Origin: Bacteroidaceae bacterium
GTDB taxonomy: Bacteria > Bacteroidota > Bacteroidia > Bacteroidales > Bacteroidaceae
Assembly (NCBI GenBank): GCA_024688885.1
Contig: JAILDV010000050.1
Coordinates: 62,001 to 126,000 of the forward strand
Direction: 5' to 3'
Length of the DNA stretch: 64,000 bases
The notes under the pieces are model-generated. The model was not told where the DNA came from and searched no databases. It saw only the letters and a list, made by a program, of their open reading frames with translations. This document shows, one piece after another, positions 1-8,174 of this stretch. Position numbers and translations under genes: made by a program. Numbering within the stretch: the stretch's first letter is position 1; each line of letters begins with the position of its first letter.

Positions 1-667
1 TATCATTCATCGGACTTATTATTTTCGACCACGAATTAGACGAATTTTACGAATTGGAAGAGCCTTGGCGGCTCTTGGGAAACCATCCGGACGGGGCTTT
101 CGCCAAGAAAGCAAATAATCCGTTGAATCGGTTAAATCCGTGGTTAAAAAAATATCTCCGTTCAATCCGCTCAATCGTTCCGCAGGAACTTGTCTTAAAA
201 AACATACCGCCGATGATTCAGCAGAAAAAAATGATGAAAATTGACGTGTTAAAAACTGACCTTCAATGATTTTATTTGACGTGAATCCTCGTCAATATAC
301 ACGTCAATCTAACATCAATAATTCAATTTAAGTTTGACTTCGTCGAGCTGAAGGTTCGCAAGTTTTATTTTTTTGAAGTTAATGAAGTTACCGAAGTGAG
401 CGCTTCGCTGAGTTGACTATGCAAAAGTATAAAAAAAGGCTCAAATATCACGCACTCGCCATCAAGAGAACGTTTTTTTATGCTAAATTACCGGTTAACA
501 TATATATTCCTGTGTTTGCTTTTGGAAAAAACAAAAATTTAACCATGTCAAGAGCATAACCCCCAACCACTTAATGCGGATTTAACCATTTAACACCGAA
601 GCACATTCTGATGTACGATGAGCGATGTACGATGTACGATGGAGATGAATGATGGAGATGAATGATG
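1..667. other. intergenic region with dispersed short repeats
   Basis: No convincing gene. The stretch is made of short repeated phrases typical of this genome: CGAATT-type repeats near 40-55, AATCCG/AATCGG phrases at 117-143, and a segment at 164-209 whose reverse complement recurs at about 7597-7643. A 24-bp block at 326-349 recurs inverted and perfect at 7705-7728. Next to the stop codon of the nuclease gene (601-665) are 7-bp units based on GATGTAC followed by a 12-bp tandem repeat (GGAGATGAATGAT phrase). A 71-codon open frame at 54-269 is built from these repeats and is not called. Confidence 0.6.
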
Positions 668-2818
668 TTAGTTTGATAATTCGCTGACAAAAGCAAACTG
701 CGCATCATATCTTGTTGCTTTTGTCCATTCTTTCTTAGTTGAATTAAGAGCAGATGCATCTAATTCAGCAGATATGTCTATGTCGACTGACAGATACATC
801 CCAGCCGTATTGACATTCTTATATCTATCTGGTTCTACATCATTAGACAAAGCCACCTTACAATCCCCCTTCACGGCATACAAATGTAGACCATTCGTGT
901 TGCGATGATGGAACAGTACATATCCAATCGAAGATATATGATCAAGAATCTCCATTGAATCTCTTGTGTACTTGATGCCAATAGCAAGTTTTCCCGAAGG
1001 AAGGAACGTCTTGCTTTTCGTGTCGTAGTTCTCCATCATCACCATGAGGATCCCCTCTTTATCTGTTGCAGGGATAGAGGATCCTTCTGTCTTCCTTGCC
1101 GCTTCGATGATTGGTTCGGGCTTCTCGCCCAATCGGCAAGGCTTCACGATAAAGAACTTCCTCAAATCAGCCAACAACTGCTCATTATTCTCTTCTGGAT
1201 CATCTTTGTCAAGTGCCAATGAGAAAATGGTGTTGTCGGCAAAAGGCGTATAGGTCTTGCCTAACACTTCTTGGAAATGTGTCTTGAAATACTTTTTCGC
1301 ATCCACACCCGGCTTTGCTGCCATAGCATAGAAGTCGTAGTCATCTTGCAACCAATCCTGAATCTCCTCACGGAACTTGTTGCGAATTTTGAGTTTCCAA
1401 CCTTCTTTCTGTGAAGCGTTGTTTCTGGCATATAATGAAAGGACAAAAAGAAAGTTCACGTCATAGTGGAACAACAGCAGCGTGTCACGGTCAAAGAGGC
1501 GATTCTTGAATTGTTCCTTGCGATGGCGATTGTGCTGCCTATCCGTCTTCTCAATACCATCATTGGCATAATTGTAGGCTTCATCCATTTTTGCAGAAAC
1601 AAAGAAGTTCGGAATGATATTGTAGCCCTCTGTCACATCGTCACGAAGTTGTATGCCCGATTGTGGCTTCTCACCACGATTGAAGATGTCAAGATTCCAT
1701 TGGATGACATTCCGAGCGTAGGTGTACTGCTTATAGATAGATTCTGTGCCAAGCGGATGCCCCATCTTGTAATACTTCGAGTCGCCTATGTAGTATGTCT
1801 GGCTCGTTTCGCTCTCAATAAGGCTTTTGGCAGTAAAGAGGTGGTCAACGATTTTGCCATCCTCTTGCTTCTTGTCCATTCCGTCTGGCAAAGGATTGTC
1901 ACCAATCAGTTCATCAATGATGGCTTCAAAGACGATGTGGAAACTCTTCACCAGCAGATACTCCTTCTTCTCCGTATTGACAAATACCTGTCGGGCTTCG
2001 TCGAAGAAAGCGTAGCAGAGATTCCAAAGTTCCAGTGCCTTGTCGGAGAAATATTTATACTTTATCTGGCGCAAACGAGTGCGTCCATAGCCTTTCAGAT
2101 AAGTTTTGAACTGCACTCCCTTAATGAGTGTGAATTGGCACTTGATGTCTTTGGAAAAGCCGTAAGTGTCGCCAAGATAGTTCAGGATGGAGAAAAAGAT
2201 GACAAGTAACTCTTCGTCAAAGTTGATTTGCCTTCTTTTATTGACAAGCTTCAGATAAATGGGCTGTTCTTCTTGCACCAATGCCGTTTCATGGCTGATG
2301 GTGCGTGTCCAGTTGATTTTGTTGTAGCCCGAATGTAGATTCTTCACGATGAAGAAGAAGAAACTCTGGTTATCCTTATTGAACTGAAACAGCTGCAAAA
2401 TGATGTCAAGATAGGTATTGCTCAACCTTCGGCTTCCCTTGCCTATCTGAGCAATCTTCGTGTGATACACGATGTCGGTGTCATTCTTCTTGTCGTTCTT
2501 ATAGACAACAATGGCACGATAAATCCAAACGGCAAACTTATACAGGAAATCCCGTTCTTGCACCTCCAAGTTCTTGTTCTTGTCGGGAGAGACAATATCT
2601 TCAGGCAGATATTTACCGAAAGCAAGTTCTTGTCCGCATACATCTTTGAGAAGCACCTTCGGAAGAATAAACACGCAGTCCTTCAGCAGGGTATTATAAT
2701 AATACCCCACATAGTGAATAGAGATTTTACCCTCCACGTTCTCCAAGGCATCAATGCCATGAAGAATGTCCTTCACCTTGGCTACGTCGTACTGATATTC
2801 TTCAATGAGGATTCTCAT
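668..2818 (-). CDS. LlaJI-family restriction endonuclease subunit (McrC-like partner)
   Basis: A 716-residue protein, likely the nuclease half of a GTP-dependent restriction enzyme related to LlaJI and to YdjA of the BsuMI system. A PD-(D/E)xK-type core is visible: a helix with E298 (HIVFEAIIDE) followed by YIGDSKYYK around 343-351, giving the D-x-K pair D345/K347. The N-terminal half has no motif I recognise. It is the last gene of a three-gene operon and overlaps the McrB-like gene by 4 bp (ATGA), which suggests translational coupling and a 1:1 complex. The protein is expected to be recruited and activated by the AAA+ subunit to cut unmethylated foreign DNA. The family call rests on the motif and the gene order; the recognition site cannot be read from the sequence. 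Confidence 0.8.
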   Translation of the reverse strand: MRILIEEYQYDVAKVKDILHGIDALENVEGKISIHYVGYYYNTLLKDCVFILPKVLLKDVCGQELAFGKYLPEDIVSPDKNKNLEVQERDFLYKFAVWIYRAIVVYKNDKKNDTDIVYHTKIAQIGKGSRRLSNTYLDIILQLFQFNKDNQSFFFFIVKNLHSGYNKINWTRTISHETALVQEEQPIYLKLVNKRRQINFDEELLVIFFSILNYLGDTYGFSKDIKCQFTLIKGVQFKTYLKGYGRTRLRQIKYKYFSDKALELWNLCYAFFDEARQVFVNTEKKEYLLVKSFHIVFEAIIDELIGDNPLPDGMDKKQEDGKIVDHLFTAKSLIESETSQTYYIGDSKYYKMGHPLGTESIYKQYTYARNVIQWNLDIFNRGEKPQSGIQLRDDVTEGYNIIPNFFVSAKMDEAYNYANDGIEKTDRQHNRHRKEQFKNRLFDRDTLLLFHYDVNFLFVLSLYARNNASQKEGWKLKIRNKFREEIQDWLQDDYDFYAMAAKPGVDAKKYFKTHFQEVLGKTYTPFADNTIFSLALDKDDPEENNEQLLADLRKFFIVKPCRLGEKPEPIIEAARKTEGSSIPATDKEGILMVMMENYDTKSKTFLPSGKLAIGIKYTRDSMEILDHISSIGYVLFHHRNTNGLHLYAVKGDCKVALSNDVEPDRYKNVNTAGMYLSVDIDISAELDASALNSTKKEWTKATRYDAQFAFVSELSN

Positions 2819-4905
2819 TTATAACCAATCTTCAAGTTCAGATTATACTTGTTTGAGATAAGCGGGAGGAAGTTCAACATAACCTTTCCCTTTATACCCT
2901 TTATCACGTAGTAGCCATCAGACTCCACATATGAATATTGGGATTGTTCAATTGCTTCTTCTCGTTCCTTTGTAACCAGAGCACATCCAAGTACATCAAC
3001 TTCCTTTTCTGAAGCAACCGTTTCTGCCTTATCCAAACCTATTTTCTTGAGCACCTGCAAGTATTGAGGGAAACGCTTAATGGCTATTGTCTCATCTTCA
3101 AATTCTACATGCAAAATACGTCTGGAACCTGACTCTGTATCATCAATCACCTCGTCACCGTCATGAACAGAGTCTTCCACTTCGTTCACGCCCAAATTCT
3201 GCAAGAACAGTTCCACCTTATCCTCCACAACCTTTGTTTTGCCATCCATCCCCACAGTATAGAACTTGTTGAACGAAAGCAATGGGTTTTCTGTATCGCT
3301 TGTATCTTTGAACAAATCACCTGCCTCTTCTGCAAAGTCCTTGAATACATCGTTCCAGATGTAGAAGAAGACCTTGCCAACAAAGGTTTCTGCATCAATG
3401 ACGCCATTCTTTGCCTTGCAAAAATAATAGCCAAGTTTTTTGTCTTCAGAATTAGTTGTAAAGCCAATCTTGTTATTGATCTTCTGAACGAACTCCCACC
3501 AGTCATACCGCTTTCCGTTCACTTTAATCTGCCATCCCTTCCCACCGTCTGAAATAGGCATATACAGCCAATCCCAACGTCTCTTAAAGGCTGAGTCAAT
3601 GGGGAACAGCGATTGGTCGCTTGTGTTCATGGTTGCCCAGATGTGCAGATTTCCTGGCAGAATCATCCATTCGCCCGACAACACCTTTTCTGGAATAGCA
3701 GCCTTTTGTTCCTCTGTCAAAGCAGCAAAACCATACTTCTTGTCTGTCTGCAAAAATTTCCGAATATCTTCATCTGGAGATATGGGATAATCAGATAATC
3801 CTGTTTCATCGTTTCTGTCAAGCAATTGGAACAAGTCACCAAAGATTTGGGCACAGTTTCCTCTGTTGATTTCCTCGATAATCAAGAAGAAAGGTTCATC
3901 CTGATTCTTCCATGCTCCCGTATAAGCTTTCAAGAAGGCCTGTGGAACAAACTCATAAACAATCTTCTTCTCCTTTCGTGGTGTCCCATCAGGATTCTCA
4001 ACAGGAACGGCCTTTGTGCCTATCATGGTCATCATTGGCACTTCCGTTGATGTGGGCTTATATGCACCCACAAAGGTGGAGTAATCGCTATCTGGATGGA
4101 AAGTGGTACGCACATTGGGCAAGCCCTTGTCATCTACTTCTCTCTTGATGGTATTGGATTTGCCGGTACCAGGAGCGCCATAGAAGATTTGCTGAAGAGT
4201 AGATGTTTTTTTTAGGGTGTCTTTTAAATTAGTTTTATGTGGGTTTATGCTACTTCCATAAAGTGATATGTAATCTGATTGCATTATGATTACATAATCT
4301 GTTATTTCTAATCCTGCATACAAGGTTTGTACAAATGGTCCACGACTTATCTCACCAGGTGAAGCGACAACGCCACCTTTCTTTGCGTCAATATTGTTTT
4401 TGGTGATCTCTACTCCAATTAAACTAAGCCTTGACTTTAATTCGGATTCCGAATACAAATGGCTTGAAAATGCAATACTCTTTTGTTTTGTATTGAAGCT
4501 ATTGCTTAATACATTCGATGGAATGTTGAATTCTTCGGAGAAAAGTTTTATAATATCTTCATTCGTAACATTATCATCGAATGACTTCCTTCGATAAGCC
4601 CAGACAATTATATCATATATATTAGGAGAAAAATTTCCTTGGTCATTGAAATAGTTATCCCAAATCTTTGAAAAAACAACATATAGTGAACGCCCACTCT
4701 TATAATCCTTCTTAGTTTGAGATAAATTGAAAATGTTCTCAAGAAAGTTAGAAACGATATCCATATCAACTTCATATGGAACAGAGGGCTGGATAAAACT
4801 TTTGCATCCTTTCAGCAACGCCAAATAGCCCCAAGATTTATTTGTCATACAATCCTGGAAACCACTATAAGCGTTCACTACGGTATCAACGGAAAAATAC
4901 TTCAT
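2815..4905 (-). CDS. McrB-like AAA+ GTPase subunit of a restriction system
   Basis: A 696-residue motor/specificity subunit. The AAA+ module has Walker A GAPGTGKS at 243-250, Walker B FFLIIEEINRGN at about 339-350, and the McrB-family sensor segment MNTSDQSLFPIDSAFKRRWDW about 80 residues later, with the arginine-finger RR. The first 230 or so residues are low-GC, unrelated to the motor, and probably form the DNA-recognition domain, as in McrB and LlaJI R1. A family member would bind and hydrolyse GTP, assemble a ring and activate the nuclease encoded downstream. It starts 2 bp after the methyltransferase stop codon and overlaps the nuclease gene by 4 bp, so the three are almost certainly co-transcribed. 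The AT-rich 5' third differs from flanking core genes and suggests horizontal acquisition. Confidence 0.88.
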   Translation of the reverse strand: MKYFSVDTVVNAYSGFQDCMTNKSWGYLALLKGCKSFIQPSVPYEVDMDIVSNFLENIFNLSQTKKDYKSGRSLYVVFSKIWDNYFNDQGNFSPNIYDIIVWAYRRKSFDDNVTNEDIIKLFSEEFNIPSNVLSNSFNTKQKSIAFSSHLYSESELKSRLSLIGVEITKNNIDAKKGGVVASPGEISRGPFVQTLYAGLEITDYVIIMQSDYISLYGSSINPHKTNLKDTLKKTSTLQQIFYGAPGTGKSNTIKREVDDKGLPNVRTTFHPDSDYSTFVGAYKPTSTEVPMMTMIGTKAVPVENPDGTPRKEKKIVYEFVPQAFLKAYTGAWKNQDEPFFLIIEEINRGNCAQIFGDLFQLLDRNDETGLSDYPISPDEDIRKFLQTDKKYGFAALTEEQKAAIPEKVLSGEWMILPGNLHIWATMNTSDQSLFPIDSAFKRRWDWLYMPISDGGKGWQIKVNGKRYDWWEFVQKINNKIGFTTNSEDKKLGYYFCKAKNGVIDAETFVGKVFFYIWNDVFKDFAEEAGDLFKDTSDTENPLLSFNKFYTVGMDGKTKVVEDKVELFLQNLGVNEVEDSVHDGDEVIDDTESGSRRILHVEFEDETIAIKRFPQYLQVLKKIGLDKAETVASEKEVDVLGCALVTKEREEAIEQSQYSYVESDGYYVIKGIKGKVMLNFLPLISNKYNLNLKIGYK

Positions 4906-4907
4906 GG

Positions 4908-5936
4908 CTATTTGTTATTTTCGTAAGTTTTAATCATTTCTTTCATTATCATCTTGATAATTGGAACACTGACAGAATTTCCTAATTGGTGATATGCTTG
5001 TGCATCCGAAACGGGAAATTTGAAATCATCTGGGAATCCCTGTAATCTTTGAGCCTCCAATACAGATAGTTTTCTTCTGATATCCCATAGTTTGGGCGTT
5101 CTATTTGCAATAATGGTTGAAGCATATGTGTCAAGACATGAATAAAACGCTTCCTGTATTTGAGTCTTAGCAACGTCTCCAACATGGAATCTTAAAGAAC
5201 CATCGGGTTTTTGGAAAGAGTATATACCATATTTACCCTTCTTTGTGTGAGGTTCATATTTTGAATTGTCATGTTTCACCCGGTCTCCAGGCTTTGCAAC
5301 AGAAAAGTGATAATCAATCCTGTTCAGTTCGAACTGAGGAAGTCTTAATGAAGGATTATCGTCATTAATGTTGACGATATCTCTTAATGTTGGATGCCCA
5401 CCAACAGGTTGGGGCCATGAGAATTCGACGTTTTTTCTAAAAGCGACACAATACCATCGTTCCCTTTTTTGAGGCAAACCAAAATCAAGAGATGAAAGAA
5501 TCGTCCAATGCGGGAAATATCCTAAAATTTTCAGTTTTTCGATAATAGTGTTCAGTGTTTTTCCATTATCGTGAGATTTTAGCCCCTTTACATTCTCCAA
5601 AAATACCATAGGAGGTTTGTGGTATTCAAGAATCCTACAGATGTCAAAAAACAACGTACCTCTAATCTCGTCATTGAACCCCTGTTTCTCTCCTGCATAA
5701 CTAAATGGTTGGCATGGAAAACCTGCAGCAAGAATGTCGAAGGTAGGTATATCTTTGGCTTCAATTTTCTTTATGTCCCCATGGGGTGTTTCTCCAAAAT
5801 TTGCATGATAAGTTTCTTGTGCGAATTTATCATTATCAGAAGAAAACACGCACTTTACGTTATTATCGTCCATTGCAAGGCGAAAGCCGCCAATTCCACA
5901 AAACAAGTCAATTCCTTTATACTTCTTCTTTGACAT
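4908..5936 (-). CDS. DNA (cytosine-5-)-methyltransferase of the restriction-modification operon
   Basis: A 342-residue m5C methyltransferase with all diagnostic motifs in order: motif I DLFCGIGGFR at 10-19 (SAM binding), motif IV GFPCQPFSYAG with catalytic C75, motif VI ENV at 114-116, motif VIII QKRERWY at 156-162, a target-recognition region of about 110 residues, then LSVLEAQRLQGFP and the motif X segment QLGNSVSVPI. It would protect host sites from the nuclease encoded downstream. LlaJI and BsuMI carry two methyltransferases; only one is seen here. The ATG at 5936 has no purine-rich ribosome-binding site: the preceding bases are the T-run of an intrinsic terminator, so expression should depend on read-through or antitermination of the upstream RNA. 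Confidence 0.93.
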   Translation of the reverse strand: MSKKKYKGIDLFCGIGGFRLAMDDNNVKCVFSSDNDKFAQETYHANFGETPHGDIKKIEAKDIPTFDILAAGFPCQPFSYAGEKQGFNDEIRGTLFFDICRILEYHKPPMVFLENVKGLKSHDNGKTLNTIIEKLKILGYFPHWTILSSLDFGLPQKRERWYCVAFRKNVEFSWPQPVGGHPTLRDIVNINDDNPSLRLPQFELNRIDYHFSVAKPGDRVKHDNSKYEPHTKKGKYGIYSFQKPDGSLRFHVGDVAKTQIQEAFYSCLDTYASTIIANRTPKLWDIRRKLSVLEAQRLQGFPDDFKFPVSDAQAYHQLGNSVSVPIIKMIMKEMIKTYENNK

Positions 5937-5970
5937 GAAAAAGCCCTCTCTTCATTTTTGAAAAGGGGGC
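5937..5970 (-). terminator. intrinsic terminator abutting the methyltransferase start codon
   Basis: Read on the minus strand, GCCCCCTTTTC (5970-5960) pairs with GAAGAGAGGGC (5953-5943) in an 11-position stem with one C-A mismatch and one G-U pair, a 6-nt loop, and a following TTTTT tract (5942-5938). One base later the methyltransferase ATG begins. The 5' arm overlaps CCACGCCC, which is also complementary to GGGCGTGG at 6040-6033, so a competing antiterminator pairing is possible. Confidence 0.7.
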
Positions 5971-6508
5971 GTGGAAGACGATGTGTTTAACCAAGGCTTA
6001 CGACAGCCCACATCAGACAACAACCATTCTGTCCACGCCCTATTGAGCGAGAACATCCTGAGACTTGTCCAACTGATGTGTTTCCTGAGGTCGTAATTCT
6101 GGTTAATCAGCTAAATCAAGGATGCCAAAGACTCTTTATTTCCTTCTACTTCTTATACAATTTTGTTTTAGATGATTACTAACTACACATAAAAAACGTG
6201 GATGCTTACTTCTGCCTGTTTGCTGTTCGAGGCCTACCACAGCCTTTGAGGAAAACAGACAGAGAAACATCCACGTTTGGAGTATGGAAACACCCCGTAA
6301 AGTGTGCGTTGAGGCCATGCGAGCCTCGCTGCACACTACGGAGAGTATATGATACACCCCGTGGCAGTCACCCTGCAATGTTCTTGTCCTCAGTTCGATT
6401 GTGGTAGTTTCGACACAGCCAAAAACAAAGCGTCAGTAACGCCTTTTATTATGTAGTGCTCTGTACATCAGCTGTTCCACGTATAGGGCTGCGCTTGATG
6501 ACAGATGC
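5937..6508 (-). ncRNA. large structured RNA or leader upstream of the restriction-modification operon
   Basis: A region of about 570 nt between a consensus promoter and an intrinsic terminator, with no credible open frame and many complementary arms (plus-strand coordinates). Nested helices of the 3' domain: TTAACCA 5987-5993 with 6100-6106; ACGAC 6000-6004 with 6090-6094; CACATCAG 6009-6016 with 6073-6080. Middle domain: AACGTGGATG 6195-6204 with 6268-6277, enclosing 6212-6221 with 6253-6262 (9 of 10, the tenth a wobble). Then hairpins 6279-6296, 6296-6307 with 6331-6340, 6311-6315 with 6323-6327, and 6340-6360. A hairpin followed by a T-rich tract at 6421-6448 could end a shorter RNA of about 85 nt. 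It does not look like tmRNA, RNase P RNA, SRP RNA or a known riboswitch to me. It is either a stand-alone ncRNA or a cis-acting leader. Confidence 0.6.
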
Positions 6509-6513
6509 AGTTG

Positions 6514-6544
6514 CAAAGTTACGATTAAGTAAGCACAAAACAAA
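6514..6544 (-). promoter_or_regulatory. consensus Bacteroidota promoter for the structured RNA
   Basis: On the minus strand TTTG (6544-6541) is followed after exactly 19 bp by TAACTTTG (6521-6514), matching the primary-sigma consensus of the phylum. Transcription should begin near 6508 and run into the structured region and the methyltransferase gene. No other TAnnTTTG box is seen between here and the ATG at 5936. Confidence 0.75.
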
Positions 6545-6686
6545 ATGAAAGAAACTTTTTTTTCATTTTTACTGTCGAGCACGAGTAACTTCGGCGAAGC
6601 CAACAATGAAAAAAGCGAAGTAAATGAAATTAACCAATTAACTTTAACCTTTGCATGGATAAGTGAGGAGTTAGGAATGAGGGATT

Positions 6687-6765
6687 AGGAAAGATGCGGT
6701 TGAGCGAGTGCAGAGGTCAAACTTGTTTGAACTATGCCGAGCATGAGCATCTTCGGCGAAGCCAA
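6687..6765. repeat. 79-bp dispersed extragenic element, copy 1
   Basis: Begins AGGAAAGATGCGGTTGAGCG and ends CATCTTCGGCGAAGCCAA. It is bounded by AGATGC/GCATCT arms and has a central inverted repeat TCAAACTTGTTTGA. Copy 2 at 7234-7312 differs at about two positions. It looks like a REP-type or MITE-type extragenic palindrome; no coding capacity. Confidence 0.75.
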
Positions 6766-6974
6766 TTAGGAGTTGCCATGCTGGATGTAAGAATTGCGAG
6801 ATAAAAAAATGGAAGAACTATTTGAGTTGACAGTTAACAACTACAAACAACCTACCACCTTACCACTACGAACCTACTATCTTACCACTATCTTACCACT
6901 ACGAACCCAAGGAGCACTAAAGGAGGACTAAAGGAGGACTAAAGGAGGACTAAAGGAACACCAAAGGAGTGCTC

Positions 6975-7089
6975 TATGGGTGAGACCTCGTTGGGTGTAT
7001 GGGTGAGATACAAACACATGTATGGGTGAGACACCGACACCTGTATGGGTGAGATACCTCGATAGCCGTGGGCGAGCAAATGGGAAGCC
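6975..7089. repeat. 23-bp-period array, motif TATGGGTGAGA
   Basis: TATGGGTGAGA begins at 6975, 6998, 7021 and 7044, exactly 23 bp apart, each followed by a 12-bp variable part. A degenerate fifth unit begins at 7067 (CGTGGGCGAGC). The repeat is too short, and period and spacer too constant, for CRISPR. No function is evident. Confidence 0.85.
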
Positions 7090-7233
7090 GCAGGATAGGT
7101 TTAGTGCTAACCCTAATGGAGCACCATGAGTAATATGAAACAGAATTGGATGAAAATGTGTAATGTTGAGAGTTATTCCGAATTAGGAGTTAGGAATTAG
7201 GAACCTTTAGCTCGGCGTAGCCAATTAGGAGTG

Positions 7234-7312
7234 AGGAAAGATGCGGTTGAGCGAGTGCAAAGGTCAAACTTGTTTGAACTATGCCGAGCGTGAGCATCTT
7301 CGGCGAAGCCAA
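7234..7312. repeat. 79-bp dispersed extragenic element, copy 2
   Basis: Same orientation and length as the copy at 6687-6765, with the same terminal and central inverted repeats. The spacing of 547 bp and the different flanks argue for dispersal rather than one tandem duplication. Confidence 0.75.
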
Positions 7313-7765
7313 AAATGATAAATGATAAAGGGGAGCAAACAAAAATCTGTGAAATCTGTGAAATCTGTGAGAAATAAAAAAGCTCACACGGATGGCACAG
7401 ATGACACGGATGGAACGCCTCGCGCGGCGCTGCGCTGCACTAAATGAAAGATGATTTAAATTTAGCAAACTCAAGTTCTTGGGAAGTTAAGCATATGAAA
7501 CTAAAATTTAGATTATTTGGGGTTCACCAGTAAAACCCTGTGTGGGGATTTAGATAAATCCCATAAATCTGCTGAATCAGCTTAATCATCCCAAAGGGGT
7601 ATGTTTTTATATAAACAAGTTCCTGCGGAACGATTGAGCGGATTAAACAGATTTTTGCTTATGGGTAAGCCATGACTCGGATTGATTCTGATTAATCGGA
7701 TTAGAGCTCGACGAAGTCAAACTTAAATCATTTATCATTTAGCGCAACGCCAAACATACCCTTTG

Positions 7766-7949
7766 AGGATACCCCTTACACAGGATTGAGAATACCTCAT
7801 AAGCAGAAGTGAGAATACCTCTTAAGCACGAACGAGTATAGCCTTGACACAGAATCGAGTATATTAGTGACATCGAGCTGAGTATATTAGTGACGCTTGA
7901 TGTTGTATACGAGTGACATTGAAGTGTGTATACGAGTGACGCTGAAAGG
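7766..7949. repeat. eight-unit 23-bp-period degenerate array
   Basis: Eight consecutive 23-bp units start at 7766, 7789, 7812, 7835, 7858, 7881, 7904 and 7927. Neighbouring units are most alike: AGAATACCTC at 7789 and 7812, AGTATATTAGTGAC at 7858 and 7881, TGTATACGAGTGAC at 7904 and 7927. The motif drifts along the array from AGGATACCCC to TGTATACGAG. The period is kept without indels while the sequence diverges. Confidence 0.85.
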
Positions 7950-8174
7950 TGTTGATGAACTACGTGCGCACCGTGCGCATCTCATTTCGTACACCCAGCG
8001 CATAATATTACGTTATTACAGCGCATGTTATTATGCGCTGAGTGCCCGTGATTGATGATACAAGCTATTTCAGCGCAGCGCATTTGTTGATGGAGATTGG
8101 CTACGCCGAGCTAAAGGTTCGTGCAATTCGTAGTTAAAAAAGATTCGTGCAATTGGCCTCGTCGAGCAATAACT

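Larger units (their letters stand above)
6545..8174. other. 1.6-kb non-coding region rich in repeats
   Basis: No gene with recognisable protein similarity is seen on either strand. It holds two copies of a 79-bp element (6687-6765, 7234-7312); CTTACCACTA repeats (about 6855-6905); an 11-bp repeat AAAGGAGGACT (about 6919-6955); two 23-bp-period arrays (6975-7089, 7766-7949); 9-bp repeats AAATCTGTG (about 7344-7370); inverted copies of sequence from 164-209 and 326-349; and a 12-bp inverted repeat, CAGCGCATAATA at 7996-8007 with 8029-8040. Open frames such as 7190-7474 minus translate the repeats. Confidence 0.7.

Noticed and set aside
54..269. 71-codon open frame at the left end
   Set aside because: It translates dispersed AATCCG/CGAATT repeats, has no recognisable domain and no promoter or proper context.
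1466..2209. 247-codon plus-strand open frame opposite the nuclease gene
   Set aside because: Hydrophobic-looking peptide produced by the complement of a real gene; no start context or similarity.
6136..6378. 80-codon minus-strand open frame within the structured RNA
   Set aside because: It lies across several perfect hairpin arms, has no family similarity and no start context.
5937..6508. tmRNA, RNase P RNA, SRP RNA or a known metabolite riboswitch
   Set aside because: The conserved sequences of these classes (for example the RNase P GAGGAAAGTCC block, the tmRNA tRNA-like ends, the SRP GGAA tetraloop region) are not found.
7190..7474. 94-codon minus-strand open frame in the long non-coding region
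   Set aside because: Its His/Arg/Phe repeats come from AAATCTGTG tandem repeats and part of the 79-bp element.
7766..7949. Possible CRISPR array
   Set aside because: Units are only 23 bp and contiguous, with no constant repeat, no unique spacers of fixed length and no cas genes nearby.
668..8174. Integrative element or prophage carrying the restriction operon
   Set aside because: No integrase, transposase or tRNA attachment site is visible; the flanking repeats are dispersed and not in mirror order.
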